Source: CAWIKY01 sp963836905 (GTDB taxonomy: Bacteria; Pseudomonadota; Alphaproteobacteria; Caulobacterales; Hyphomonadaceae). From it: DNA of 64,000 nt. Position numbers and translations under genes: made by a program. The stretch covers positions 62,001 through 126,000 of the forward strand of contig CAWIKY010000003.1 of the NCBI GenBank assembly GCA_963836905.1, in the 5' to 3' direction. Shown here piece by piece: positions 26,812 through 35,083 of the stretch. The notes beneath the pieces are model-generated. The model worked only from the letters and a program-made list of their open reading frames with translations. It did no database searches and was not told where the DNA came from. Numbering within the stretch: the stretch's first letter is position 1; each line of letters begins with the position of its first letter.

Positions 26812-27773
26812 TATGGGTTGCCATCACTGCCCTTCTGGCGTTCGCCCTCCTGGTCATAATACCGCCCCTGTTTCGCTTGCCAGACGATGACGATACGAAG
26901 GAGCGCGCGCTGGCTGAAGCACGTGCCCAGCGTTTAATACTGGAAACCGAGCAAGAGGCGGGAGCAGGAAACAGCGAGGCCGCGGACGAGGCCCTACTGG
27001 CGCTCGACCGACGCATACTGAAGCTGATCGACGATGACATGTCGGCTAAGCCAGTATCAGAATCCGCTTCGAGCCTTGTGCGACTCGCACGTTTCGGGCT
27101 CCCGGCGCTGCTGGTTGCGGGCGGGCTTGGACTTTATCTTGCCGTAGGCTCTCCGCTCTATCGACCGGTCCCGACTTCGGTTGCGGAAAACGGGTCTGCG
27201 CCGGTCCCACCGCGCGACGCCGTCGAGCGAATGGTTCTGGAACTCGAAACGCGGATTCAGACCAGCGCTTCGCCTTCGGTTCGTGACCTCGTTCTGCTGG
27301 CCCGGGCTTACATGTCACTTGAGCGCTATGATGATGGATTGGCGCTTTACGAAGCCATACTGGCACGAACCGGCAGCGATCCACTGATCGTGAGCGAACT
27401 GGAAAGTGCGCGGGAGTTTGTGATCAGGCGACGCGGCGTTGCGGCGCCCTCCGTCCCGGCACGTGACGGACGTGCCCCCGGGCTGGACAAGGAGACAGTC
27501 GAGCAGTTCGCCAGCCTGTCCGCCGAAGAGAGGAATGCAACAATAATGGCGATGATCAATGGCCTGGCCGATCGTCTGGAAGACGACCCTGCAGATCTTG
27601 ATGGATGGAAGCGGCTGATCCGCGCGCGCACCATTCTGGGCAATACCAAGGCCGCCTCTTCCGACCTTGCAAAGGCCAGGCTTGCCTTCAAGGACGACAC
27701 CAATGCGCTGGATGACCTTGAACGATTGCGCGTTTCACTCGGGATCGCAGCCAAACCGCAGTCCAGCGACTGA
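26808..27773 (+). CDS. ccmI: Cytochrome c maturation chaperone CcmI/CycH
   Basis: Last gene of the ccmFGHI run. The product is 321 residues with an N-terminal membrane helix (MIWVAITALLAFALLVIIPP), a cytoplasmic charged loop, a second helix (LPALLVAGGLGLYLAVGSPL) and a periplasmic TPR-like domain (VLLARAYMSLERYDDGLALY). CcmI binds the C-terminal helix of apocytochrome c and presents it to CcmF/H. The order and overlaps are the standard alphaproteobacterial ones. Confidence 0.9.
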   Translation: MIWVAITALLAFALLVIIPPLFRLPDDDDTKERALAEARAQRLILETEQEAGAGNSEAADEALLALDRRILKLIDDDMSAKPVSESASSLVRLARFGLPALLVAGGLGLYLAVGSPLYRPVPTSVAENGSAPVPPRDAVERMVLELETRIQTSASPSVRDLVLLARAYMSLERYDDGLALYEAILARTGSDPLIVSELESAREFVIRRRGVAAPSVPARDGRAPGLDKETVEQFASLSAEERNATIMAMINGLADRLEDDPADLDGWKRLIRARTILGNTKAASSDLAKARLAFKDDTNALDDLERLRVSLGIAAKPQSSD

Positions 27774-27792
27774 ACGACTCCCACCTTCACGC

Positions 27793-27812
27793 GTTTTGAT
27801 ACTAATCAAAAC
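27793..27812. promoter_or_regulatory. Perfect 20-bp palindrome upstream of gdhA
   Basis: GTTTTGAT and ATCAAAAC flank a 4-base centre, midway between the ccmI stop (27773) and the gdhA ATG (27830). The arms are AT-rich and no T run follows, so an operator is more likely than a terminator. The cognate regulator is not known. Confidence 0.5.
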
Positions 27813-27829
27813 ACGAGTTGGAACCTCAC

Positions 27830-29174
27830 ATGTCACGTAGCCAGGATCTCGAAACCTTCATGCAGGGGCTGGAGAAACGCAATCCGCACGAACCGGAGTT
27901 CCATCAGGCAGTAAAAGAAGTCGCCACCGATATCCTGCCGCATATCGCCGACAGGTCTGACCTCCAGGATCTCTACATTCTCGAGCGAATGACAGAACCC
28001 GACCGGATCATTACATTCCGTGTCGTTTGGGAAGACGATGATGGAAACACCCGCGTCAATCGCGGTTACCGCGTTCAGCAGAACAACGCGATTGGCCCTT
28101 ACAAGGGCGGATTGCGATTCGACCCTTCGGTCACACAAAGCATTCTCAAGTTTCTGGCGTTCGAGCAGGTGTTCAAAAACAGCCTGACCGGCTTACCGCT
28201 GGGTGGTGGCAAAGGTGGCGCTGACTTCAATCCGAAAGGCAAGTCGGACCGCGAGATCATGCGATTCAGTCAGGCTTTCATGACCGAGCTGTCAAAGTAT
28301 ATCGGCCCGAACCGCGACATTCCTGCCGGAGATATTGGCGTGGGAAGCCGCGAGATCGGATATCTCTTTGGTCAGTACAAGCACGTGACCGACCGGTTCG
28401 AAGGTGTGCTCACCGGTAAGTCTCTAGAGTTCGGCGGGAGCCAGATCCGGACAGAGGCAACCGGCTATGGTGTTGTTTACCTGATGGAAAACGTGCTGCA
28501 AAAACACGACCTTGATCTGGAGGGGATGACTTGCTGCGTTTCCGGTGCCGGCAATGTCTCGCTGCACTGCGCAGAAAAACTGATCGAGCGCGGCGCGAAA
28601 GTGCTGACGCTTTCAGACTCGGATGGTCATATCTACAAAAAGGGTGGGCTTACCGCCGATGAGCTGGACTGGATCAAGGACCTTAAACTGAACGCCATGG
28701 GCGCATTTCCGAGTTCGCAGACGAATACGATGCCGAATTCAGCGAGGGTAAACCCTGGAACCGCGACTGCGATCTGGCTTTTCCTTGCGCCACACAAAAT
28801 GAGATGGGCGAAGACGATGTCTCAAGCCTTATCGACAATGGATGCAAGGCCATTGCGGAAGGGCGCGAACATGCCCACTACCAATGAAGCAATCGCGTGC
28901 CTGCGGAAGAGTGACATCTTGCACGTTCCCGGCCAAGGCAGCCAATGCCGGTGGGGTCGCGGTCTCCGGGCTCGAGATGAGCCAGAACAGCGTCCGTATG
29001 AGATGGTCTCCGGAAGAGGTAGACGATCATCTCCGCAACATCATGGAAACGATACACGACCAGTGTGCCCAATACGGTCAAACGGACGATGGTCGGGTTG
29101 ACTATCTGAAGGGTGCCAATATCGCCGGGTTCGAAAAGGTGGCGGCGGCGATGATTGCCTATGGCGCAATCTAG
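27830..29174 (+). pseudogene. gdhA: Glutamate dehydrogenase, three frameshifts
   Basis: Hexameric NAD(P)-type glutamate dehydrogenase, close in pattern to E. coli GdhA. The first 290 residues are intact, with the substrate lysine region GPYKGGLRFDPS, the catalytic LGGGKGGADFNP and the nucleotide fold VSGAGNVSLHC. Then the frame must change three times to keep family sequence: one base lost near 28697 (before GRISEFADEYDAEFSEG), one gained near 28862 (before GANMPTTNEAIA), and one gained near 28934 (before AANAGGVAVSGLEMSQNS), ending at 29174. As written, no full enzyme is made. The amino-acid sequence is otherwise fully conserved. Confidence 0.85.
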
Positions 29175-29191
29175 CGACCCTGCACCGGATA

Positions 29192-29722
29192 TCAGCGCCC
29201 GGTGGTCTGCAGAGCGGCGGCGCTCTCCTCTGGCGTCAAGGCAACCACTGACAGGCTCATTTTGGCTGAACCATCGACTGGCTTGCGCGAATACGAGATG
29301 TAAAGGATCGCATTGTTCTGCAGATCGATAATACGCCGAACAGACATCTGCTTGAAGAAAAGCGACTGTTTCTGAGAAAAGACCTCTTCTCCGGATTTCC
29401 GAAGCTTTGCCGTATTCAGGTCAATCGGTCCGGACCGTTCGCAATCGATTGAAGAGTTGGACGGGTTCTCGAACCAGTTCCCTTTTCCAATCCGGTCCCA
29501 GAACCCGCGATCAAAATGGGCAACGTGACAGATGACGCCGGCAATATCCGGGTCCTGCACCGCGTCGATCTTTATCTCGTTTCCAAGCCAGTCATTCTTG
29601 AATTCTCCGACTTCATCTGACCCACCGCCACATGCAGCCAGAAAAAGGAATGCGGCTAAGCCGCCAGCATTGGCGAATGTTTTTCTGGTGGCCCGGCCGG
29701 ATCGTTTCAGGCGTTTTGTCAT
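29192..29722 (-). CDS. creA: CreA-family lipoprotein
   Basis: A 176-residue protein of the CreA family (unknown function, exported). It carries family stretches IAGVICHVAHFDRGFW, SIDCERSGPIDL, and RIIDLQNNAILYISYSRKPVDGS. Unlike E. coli CreA, the signal peptide ends in a lipobox, FLAACGGG, so it should be lipid-anchored. ATG 29722 is chosen because GGAG lies 8 bases upstream; two further in-frame ATGs upstream have none. A terminator separates it from the DUF892 gene. Confidence 0.82.
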   Translation of the reverse strand: MTKRLKRSGRATRKTFANAGGLAAFLFLAACGGGSDEVGEFKNDWLGNEIKIDAVQDPDIAGVICHVAHFDRGFWDRIGKGNWFENPSNSSIDCERSGPIDLNTAKLRKSGEEVFSQKQSLFFKQMSVRRIIDLQNNAILYISYSRKPVDGSAKMSLSVVALTPEESAAALQTTGR

Positions 29723-29734
29723 TGTAGTCTCCAT

Positions 29735-29767
29735 TAAAAAAGGCCCCACCGATAACAGGAGGGGCCT
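29735..29767 (-). terminator. Rho-independent terminator of the DUF892 gene
   Basis: On the minus strand AGGCCCC and GGGGCCT form a 7-bp stem around a 13-base loop and are followed by a run of T. It lies directly downstream of the DUF892 stop and just before creA. Confidence 0.8.
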
Positions 29768-29788
29768 CTCTGAACGTGTATGTCTTTG

Positions 29789-30286
29789 TCAGGCTGCGGC
29801 GGCCTTGTTCACTTCGCCTTCCGCAATTTTGCTCATCGTGCGGTCACCCTCATACGTGTTGTCGAGGCATTCGTTGAGCTTGGAAGCATCGTCCTTCAGG
29901 CCGAGCCGCTTGGCGAAAGCTACGACACATCCGTATCCAGCCAGTCCGTAGTGTGTCATGCGCTGATACTGTGTAATGATCATCGCGTCACGGACATCGT
30001 CGTCCGAGAAATCGGCATCGATAACGTGTGCGTGCACTTCTTTGACTATACCTTCCATGCCTTTGCAGAATTCACCGGTTGGATCTTCGCCATGGCCCTT
30101 GATGATACCTTCAAGCGTTTTCATTCCGGTCTGTATGCCTTCAACACCGCGTTCCAAGGCGGCCTTCAATTCCTTGTTGGTCGCATGCTCATGCAGCTTC
30201 TTGGTGGCGCCCAGTGACTGCTTGTCGGCGCTGTAGATGTCCTGAAGCTGATCGATGTAAACGTCCTTGAGTGTCGAGAGTGTCAT
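29789..30286 (-). CDS. Ferritin-like DUF892 (YciE-type) stress protein
   Basis: A 165-residue helical protein of the DUF892/YciE ferritin-like family. It begins MTLSTLKDVYIDQLQDIYSA and has the paired-helix carboxylate/histidine pattern of a four-helix diiron-type fold (for example QLQDIYSADKQ, TKKLHEHA and MTHYGLAGYG). These genes are usually induced by stress, though their activity is unclear. GCAGGG lies about 8 bases before ATG 30286. Upstream is a textbook EcfG-type promoter and a nested hairpin leader. Confidence 0.85.
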   Translation of the reverse strand: MTLSTLKDVYIDQLQDIYSADKQSLGATKKLHEHATNKELKAALERGVEGIQTGMKTLEGIIKGHGEDPTGEFCKGMEGIVKEVHAHVIDADFSDDDVRDAMIITQYQRMTHYGLAGYGCVVAFAKRLGLKDDASKLNECLDNTYEGDRTMSKIAEGEVNKAAAA

Positions 30287-30309
30287 ATTCGTTTCCCTGC
30301 TTTTTTCGG

Positions 30310-30349
30310 GCCGGAATGAATGCTGAATTGTCAGCACCCGTATTCCGGC
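30310..30349 (-). repeat. Nested hairpin in the DUF892 leader
   Basis: GCCGGAAT (30310-30317) pairs with ATTCCGGC (30342-30349). Inside it TGCTGA (30321-30326) pairs with TCAGCA (30331-30336) around ATTG. The structure ends about 20 bases before the ribosome-binding site of the DUF892 gene and lies downstream of its predicted promoter, so it would be in the mRNA leader. Confidence 0.6.
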
Positions 30350-30364
30350 GGGTTCTGCAAGATC

Positions 30365-30389
30365 AACGGCTGGCAGTCGCAGCGGTTCC
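30365..30389 (-). promoter_or_regulatory. EcfG (general stress sigma factor) promoter
   Basis: On the minus strand GGAAC (30389-30385) is followed after 16 bases by CGTT (30368-30365). This is an exact match to the alphaproteobacterial EcfG consensus GGAAC-N16/17-CGTT. It faces the DUF892 gene, a typical member of that regulon, and would give a leader of about 70 bases. Confidence 0.65.
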
Positions 30390-30484
30390 TGCAGTTCGAG
30401 GAATGACGACAAAAGCGCGCGCCCCTGCGCTTTCAACGCGACAATCCCTAGTTCAGGGTAGGAAATAGCGACCAGCGGGATGGC

Positions 30485-31855
30485 ATGAGCGATTCAAGAA
30501 ATCTGACAACCGGTCCTGTCTGGGCGAGATATCTGGCCCTCGCAGGACCGATGGTTTTCGGGATTATCGCGGTGCTGTCAGTTTCTCTCGTGGACACCTA
30601 TTTCGTAGGCAAATTGGGCACGAACCCGTTGGCAGCATTGTCGTTCACGTTTCCCGTGACCCTCACTGTAACAAGTCTCTCGATCGGTCTCGGCGCAGGC
30701 GCAGCCTCTGTCGTCTCTCGCGCTATCGGCAGCGGCAACAGACGGGAGGCCAAACGCCTTTCGACGGACAGTCTGGCGCTCGCTTTGCTGATCGTAGGTG
30801 TCGTTTCCTGTCTGGGCTATTTCACCATCAGACCACTCTTCAGTCTGCTGGGGGCCGAGGGTGAAGTGCTCGACATGATCGGGCGCTATATGCGCATCTG
30901 GTATATCTCAATGCCGTTTCTGGTCATGCCGATGGTGGCCAATGCGCTGATCCGTTCTGCAGGAGACGCTTTCTGGCCAAGCACGATCATGATCGCTGCG
31001 GCCTTCGTGAATATCGCAACAACGCCGGTTCTCATCTTCGGTTGGGGCCCGATCCCTGCCTACGACATCGAAGGCGCTGCGCTGGGAACATTGGTGGCGC
31101 GGTTCGCAACCCTGCTTTTCAGCATGTTGATTATCATCTATCGCGAGAAACTGGTGACTTTCCGGCCGCCTCCCCTTGAGGAACTTCTGTCGTCCTGGCG
31201 ACGGGTCGTTGCCATCGGTGTGCCTGCCGCAGCAGGCAATATGGTGAACCCGATCGGTATCGCGATCGTAACCGCCTTTCTCGCTGGATACGGCTCGGAA
31301 ACCGTCGCCGCGTTCGGCGTTGCGACCCGGGTAGAGTCCTTTTCGGCGATACCCATGCTAGCGCTCTCCTCGGCGATTGGCCCGATAGCGGGACAAAACT
31401 GGGGGGCGAGTCGCAAGGACAGGGTCGTTGAGGCATTGAGGCTCAGCCTGTGGGTTTGCCTTGCCTGGGCAGCATTCCTCGGAATCGCGTTCTGGTTTTT
31501 CGGTGAGCCGATAGCATCGGTATTTGCCTCCGAGGCGGCGGTCGCCGAAGAAGCTGCGCTCTATCTGCGAATTGTGCCGATCAGTCTGTGGGGCTACGGC
31601 ATCGTGATAACTGCGGCTGCGCTTTATAATTCGGTTGGCAAATCAGGTACTGGCTTTGGCTACTATTTCACCCGCTCGATCCTGCTTTATGTGCCGCTGT
31701 CATGGCTGGCCTCAAGCCTGTTTGGCAGTCGCGAAGTCTACATCGCTATCGCTGTGTCGAATGCTGTCGCGGGCGTTCTTGTGGCGGTCTATGCGTTTCG
31801 CTGGCTCTCGCGGAACGCTCCTCCAGAATCGGATGGGCGACAAGCAGAAGACTGA
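30485..31855 (+). CDS. MATE family efflux transporter
   Basis: A 456-residue inner-membrane protein with about 12 hydrophobic helices in two MATE halves. The N-half begins ARYLALAGPMVFGIIAVLSV with VDTYFVGKLGTNPLAALSF, and the second half has ALSSAIGPIAGQNWGASR at the equivalent position. MATE pumps export cationic drugs or metabolites using H+ or Na+. The substrate is unknown. It is divergent from the DUF892 gene, with 198 bases between. Confidence 0.88.
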   Translation: MSDSRNLTTGPVWARYLALAGPMVFGIIAVLSVSLVDTYFVGKLGTNPLAALSFTFPVTLTVTSLSIGLGAGAASVVSRAIGSGNRREAKRLSTDSLALALLIVGVVSCLGYFTIRPLFSLLGAEGEVLDMIGRYMRIWYISMPFLVMPMVANALIRSAGDAFWPSTIMIAAAFVNIATTPVLIFGWGPIPAYDIEGAALGTLVARFATLLFSMLIIIYREKLVTFRPPPLEELLSSWRRVVAIGVPAAAGNMVNPIGIAIVTAFLAGYGSETVAAFGVATRVESFSAIPMLALSSAIGPIAGQNWGASRKDRVVEALRLSLWVCLAWAAFLGIAFWFFGEPIASVFASEAAVAEEAALYLRIVPISLWGYGIVITAAALYNSVGKSGTGFGYYFTRSILLYVPLSWLASSLFGSREVYIAIAVSNAVAGVLVAVYAFRWLSRNAPPESDGRQAED

Positions 31856-31881
31856 CTGTTCAACCGGGGCACCAACGCGTG

Positions 31882-32346
31882 CTAGGCAATGACGTCAGTC
31901 CTCTGATAGCGACGGTCGGCTTCGGAGGTGAACGCCTCCATGATCCGCGACACGGCCAGATCGAAGTTTGCCGCCGCTAGTGCCCGTAAAATGAAGTTAC
32001 GAAATTCGTAATCTATAAAGAATTCAATCCGCGTCCCGGTATCGAGCGGCACGAAGGTCCAGCGGTTCGTCAGATGTTTGAACGGGCCTTTAATCAGAGA
32101 CACATCGATACTGCGAGCCGTCTTGTCTGCCTCGACTCGTGTCACGAACCGCTCCGAGAACCCCTTGAAGCCAATGCGCGCATCACCGATCAGATGCAAT
32201 TGGTGCGCCGAGAGCGAGGCCTCTTCGCGAACATCCATCGATCTGATCCACTTGATGAAATCAGGGTATTGCCGGATGCCGGAGACCAGATCGAAAAGAT
32301 TGTCAGCCGTATGCGGCAGCGTCAGGGTACGTGTGTAGACAGCCAT
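31882..32346 (-). CDS. Coenzyme Q-binding COQ10 / RatA-like START-domain protein
   Basis: A 154-residue polyketide-cyclase/START-fold protein that begins with hydrophobic-pocket strands (TRTLTLPHTADNLFDLVSGI) and contains SFIDYEF-like FFIDYEFRNFILRALA. Family members include yeast Coq10, which binds ubiquinone, and E. coli RatA. In alphaproteobacteria it lies just downstream of lipA, as here (16 bases), and is probably co-transcribed. A coenzyme Q chaperone role is most likely, and toxin activity should not be assumed. Confidence 0.85.
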   Translation of the reverse strand: MAVYTRTLTLPHTADNLFDLVSGIRQYPDFIKWIRSMDVREEASLSAHQLHLIGDARIGFKGFSERFVTRVEADKTARSIDVSLIKGPFKHLTNRWTFVPLDTGTRIEFFIDYEFRNFILRALAAANFDLAVSRIMEAFTSEADRRYQRTDVIA

Positions 32347-32362
32347 CGGTTGGAACCGCCTG

Positions 32363-33346
32363 TCAGGCGGCGACGCCTGATGTATCCAGAGACTGTTGGC
32401 GGGCTGCCCTCAATCGTTCGAAGTCTTCTCCGGCGTGGTAGCTCGAGCGCGTTAGCGGCGAGGCGGCAACCATGAGAAATCCTTTGGCGCGTGCAATGGT
32501 TTCATACGCCGCAAACTCTTCCGGCGTCACATAGCGGTCTACAGCAGCATGTTTGCGCGTTGGCTGCAGGTACTGTCCGATGGTGATGAAGTCGACGCCT
32601 GCCGAACGCATATCGTCCATGACCTGCATGACCTCTTCCTTGGTCTCGCCAAGCCCGACCATGATCCCGGATTTCGTGAACTGTGTCGGGTCGCGTTCCT
32701 TCACCCGGTCAAGCAGACGCAGTGAATGAAAATAACGCGCGCCGGGACGGATTGAGAGGTAGAGCCGCGGGACAGTCTCAAGGTTGTGATTGAAAACATC
32801 GGGTCTGGCATCGATCACCCGCTCGAGCGCACCTGCCTTGCGCAGAAAGTCCGGCGTCAGAATCTCGATTGTCGAGAGAGGCGCGGAGGATCTGATAGCC
32901 GCAATTGTCTCGGCAAAATGCTTCGCGCCACCATCGTCAAGATCATCACGGTCAACCGATGTAATAACAACATGCTGGAGGCCCATCGCGGCAACCGCTT
33001 CTCCGACTTTCTCTGGCTCTGTGGCATCGAGCGGAGCCGGGCGTCCTGTCCTGACATTGCAAAAGCTGCAGGCCCGCGTGCAGGTATCGCCCATGATCAT
33101 CATGGTGGCGTGCTTCTTTTCCCAGCACTCACCAATGTTCGGACAGCCTGCCTCTTCGCAGACCGTGACCAGCCCTTTTGACTTCACGATCTCCCGGGTC
33201 TCGGAATACCCGTGACCGACAGGCGCCTTGACGCGAATCCAGTCCGGCTTTCGCAAAACAAGGGTATCGGGCCGGTTGCGTTTTTCCGGGTGCCGGAAGT
33301 CTGCGCCGGCCGGTTTCGCTGAAAGGGTATCTATGAGGTTGACCAT
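32363..33346 (-). CDS. lipA: Lipoyl synthase
   Basis: Radical-SAM enzyme that inserts two sulfurs into octanoyl-E2 domains, serving the PDH E2 and the lipoyl-bearing E1 beta encoded nearby. Both clusters are visible: the auxiliary CEEAGCPNIGEC (CX4CX5C) and the radical-SAM CTRACSFC (CX3CX2C). The C-terminal RSSYHAGEDF is also conserved (RSSY). ATG 33346 gives 327 residues; the upstream 37 in-frame residues look non-coding. Confidence 0.95.
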   Translation of the reverse strand: MVNLIDTLSAKPAGADFRHPEKRNRPDTLVLRKPDWIRVKAPVGHGYSETREIVKSKGLVTVCEEAGCPNIGECWEKKHATMMIMGDTCTRACSFCNVRTGRPAPLDATEPEKVGEAVAAMGLQHVVITSVDRDDLDDGGAKHFAETIAAIRSSAPLSTIEILTPDFLRKAGALERVIDARPDVFNHNLETVPRLYLSIRPGARYFHSLRLLDRVKERDPTQFTKSGIMVGLGETKEEVMQVMDDMRSAGVDFITIGQYLQPTRKHAAVDRYVTPEEFAAYETIARAKGFLMVAASPLTRSSYHAGEDFERLRAARQQSLDTSGVAA

Positions 33347-33411
33347 GGTCACCAGATGGACTTTTTCGACATTCGCATCAAGTGCGACGGATAGGGAACC
33401 GGTCAAGGTGA

Positions 33412-33442
33412 CGGTTCGGCTTGGCCAAACCGGCTCGAACCG
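33412..33442. repeat. Dyad between lipA and the acyl-ACP-synthetase-like gene
   Basis: CGGTTCG (33412-33418) and CGAACCG (33436-33442) face each other across 17 bases that contain the palindrome TTGGCCAA (33421-33428). It sits in the 131-base divergent promoter region, so a shared operator is possible. Confidence 0.35.
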
Positions 33443-33477
33443 CATAAAGTGATGCACTAATTTCAGTGGAGGCCTTG

Positions 33478-35058
33478 ATGGCGGCTGCCAATTACAAGTT
33501 TCGCGTCGCCAGAACGCGTCAGGATCTGTTCTCCGGACTCCTGAAAGCCCGCAGCAAGTTTGGCGGCAGCACGGAGATTATTGTCGACGGCGATGAGCGG
33601 GTCCTCACCTATAACGATGTCGTACGTGCCTCTTTCGCTTTGGGCGCGGCACTGAAGGACCAGACCGAATCTGCAGAGACCGTTGGGGTCATGCTGCCCA
33701 CAGGCGCCGGAGCCGTAATCGCCTTTTATGCGTTGCAGGTCGCCGGACGCAGTCCCGCAATGCTGAATTTCACCGCAGGAACACGCAACTTGCGGGCCGC
33801 CGGCAAGGCTGCGCAGGTGAAGACGATCGTTACAGCCCGCAAGTTCGTCGAGCTGGCCAACCTCGAGCCGCTGATCGCCGAGTTGGAAGGCAGCTTCCGG
33901 ATGATCTATCTTGAAGATGTCCGCGAGAATCTCACCCTCAAGCACAAGGCTGCGGGCGCGCTTGGCCCCTATTTGCCGTCACTTTTCTATTCGAAGAAAA
34001 ACCCGGACTCTACCGGCGTTGTCCTGTTCACATCCGGAACGGAGGGCGACCCCAAAGGCGTTGTTCTCTCCCATGCCAACGTCATCGCAAATGTCGAGCA
34101 GGTCCGCGCTCATATCGATCTCTATCCGGAAACCGATATCGTCTTCAATCCGCTGCCGACCTTCCACTGCTTTGGCCTGACCGTGGGCGCTATTCTGCCC
34201 ATCATGGCAGGCGTGAAGGCCGTGTTTCACCCGACACCCCTGCAGCCGCGCGAGATCGCGAAACGTATCCGCAAAACCGGGGCAACCTTCCTTTTGGCAA
34301 CCGATACGTTCATCTCGCAGTACTGCCGCGCAGGCGACGATGATGACCTGTCCTCACTCCGGCTGGCGATCTGCGGAGCGGAGCGCGTGCGCGACGAGAC
34401 ACGCCAGATGGTCCGCAAGAAATACAATATCGAGATTCTGGAAGGGTACGGGGCTACCGAGGCCTCACCAGTTGTCGCCGCCAACTCGGTCGGCGCAAAC
34501 ACGCCAGGTTCAGTAGGGCAGTTGATGCCGGGGATGGAATACAAACTGGAAACCGTTGAAGGGATTGATCAGGGCGGTCGTCTGCATGTGCGTGGCCCGA
34601 ACGTCATGAAGGGCTACATGCGCGCCTCAAATCCGGGGCATATCGAGCCGCCGCACGATGGCTGGCACGATACCGGTGACATCGTCACAATCGACGGCGA
34701 AGGTTTCATACGTATTCGCGGACGGGTGAAACGGTTCGCAAAAATTGGCGGCGAGATGGTGTCTCTGACGGTCGTCGAGAACTGCGCCTCCGCACTCTGG
34801 CCTGACAACATGCATACGGCGGCGACGATTGCCGACCCGCGCAAGGGGGAACAGATCGTTCTTCTCAGCGATACCGACGCTGTGAACCGTCCGGACATGC
34901 TCGCCTGGGCTCAGAACCATGGCGTTTCGGAACTGGCTGTTCCACGAAAGGTCTTCTACGTCGACGCCATTCCCGTACTCGGAACCGGCAAGGTCGACTA
35001 CGGCGCAGTTACAGCGATTGCACGGCAAAAGGCCGGTATTGCCGAAGAGGACGCCTGA
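33478..35058 (+). CDS. Stand-alone AMP-ligase resembling the acyl-ACP synthetase half of Aas
   Basis: An ANL-superfamily ligase with LFTSGTEGDPKGVVLSHANV (P-loop), LEGYGATEASPVV, and DTGD followed by GRVKRFAKIGGEMVSL. The closest pattern is the C-terminal acyl-ACP synthetase domain of E. coli Aas. The N-terminal acyltransferase domain of Aas is absent; the protein is 526 residues. It should activate a fatty acid as acyl-AMP and load it on ACP or a similar carrier. ATG 33478 has GGAGG 5 bases upstream. It interrupts the usual lpd-lipA neighbourhood on the opposite strand, which hints at octanoate supply for lipoylation. Confidence 0.8.
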   Translation: MAAANYKFRVARTRQDLFSGLLKARSKFGGSTEIIVDGDERVLTYNDVVRASFALGAALKDQTESAETVGVMLPTGAGAVIAFYALQVAGRSPAMLNFTAGTRNLRAAGKAAQVKTIVTARKFVELANLEPLIAELEGSFRMIYLEDVRENLTLKHKAAGALGPYLPSLFYSKKNPDSTGVVLFTSGTEGDPKGVVLSHANVIANVEQVRAHIDLYPETDIVFNPLPTFHCFGLTVGAILPIMAGVKAVFHPTPLQPREIAKRIRKTGATFLLATDTFISQYCRAGDDDDLSSLRLAICGAERVRDETRQMVRKKYNIEILEGYGATEASPVVAANSVGANTPGSVGQLMPGMEYKLETVEGIDQGGRLHVRGPNVMKGYMRASNPGHIEPPHDGWHDTGDIVTIDGEGFIRIRGRVKRFAKIGGEMVSLTVVENCASALWPDNMHTAATIADPRKGEQIVLLSDTDAVNRPDMLAWAQNHGVSELAVPRKVFYVDAIPVLGTGKVDYGAVTAIARQKAGIAEEDA

Positions 35059-35083
35059 TATAGCGTTTCCGTCGCAGAACGTC

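Noticed and set aside
32356..32380. Overlapping GC-rich inverted repeats between lipA and ratA
   Set aside because: They lie on the lipA stop codon with no T run. lipA and ratA are probably co-transcribed, so a terminator is unlikely.
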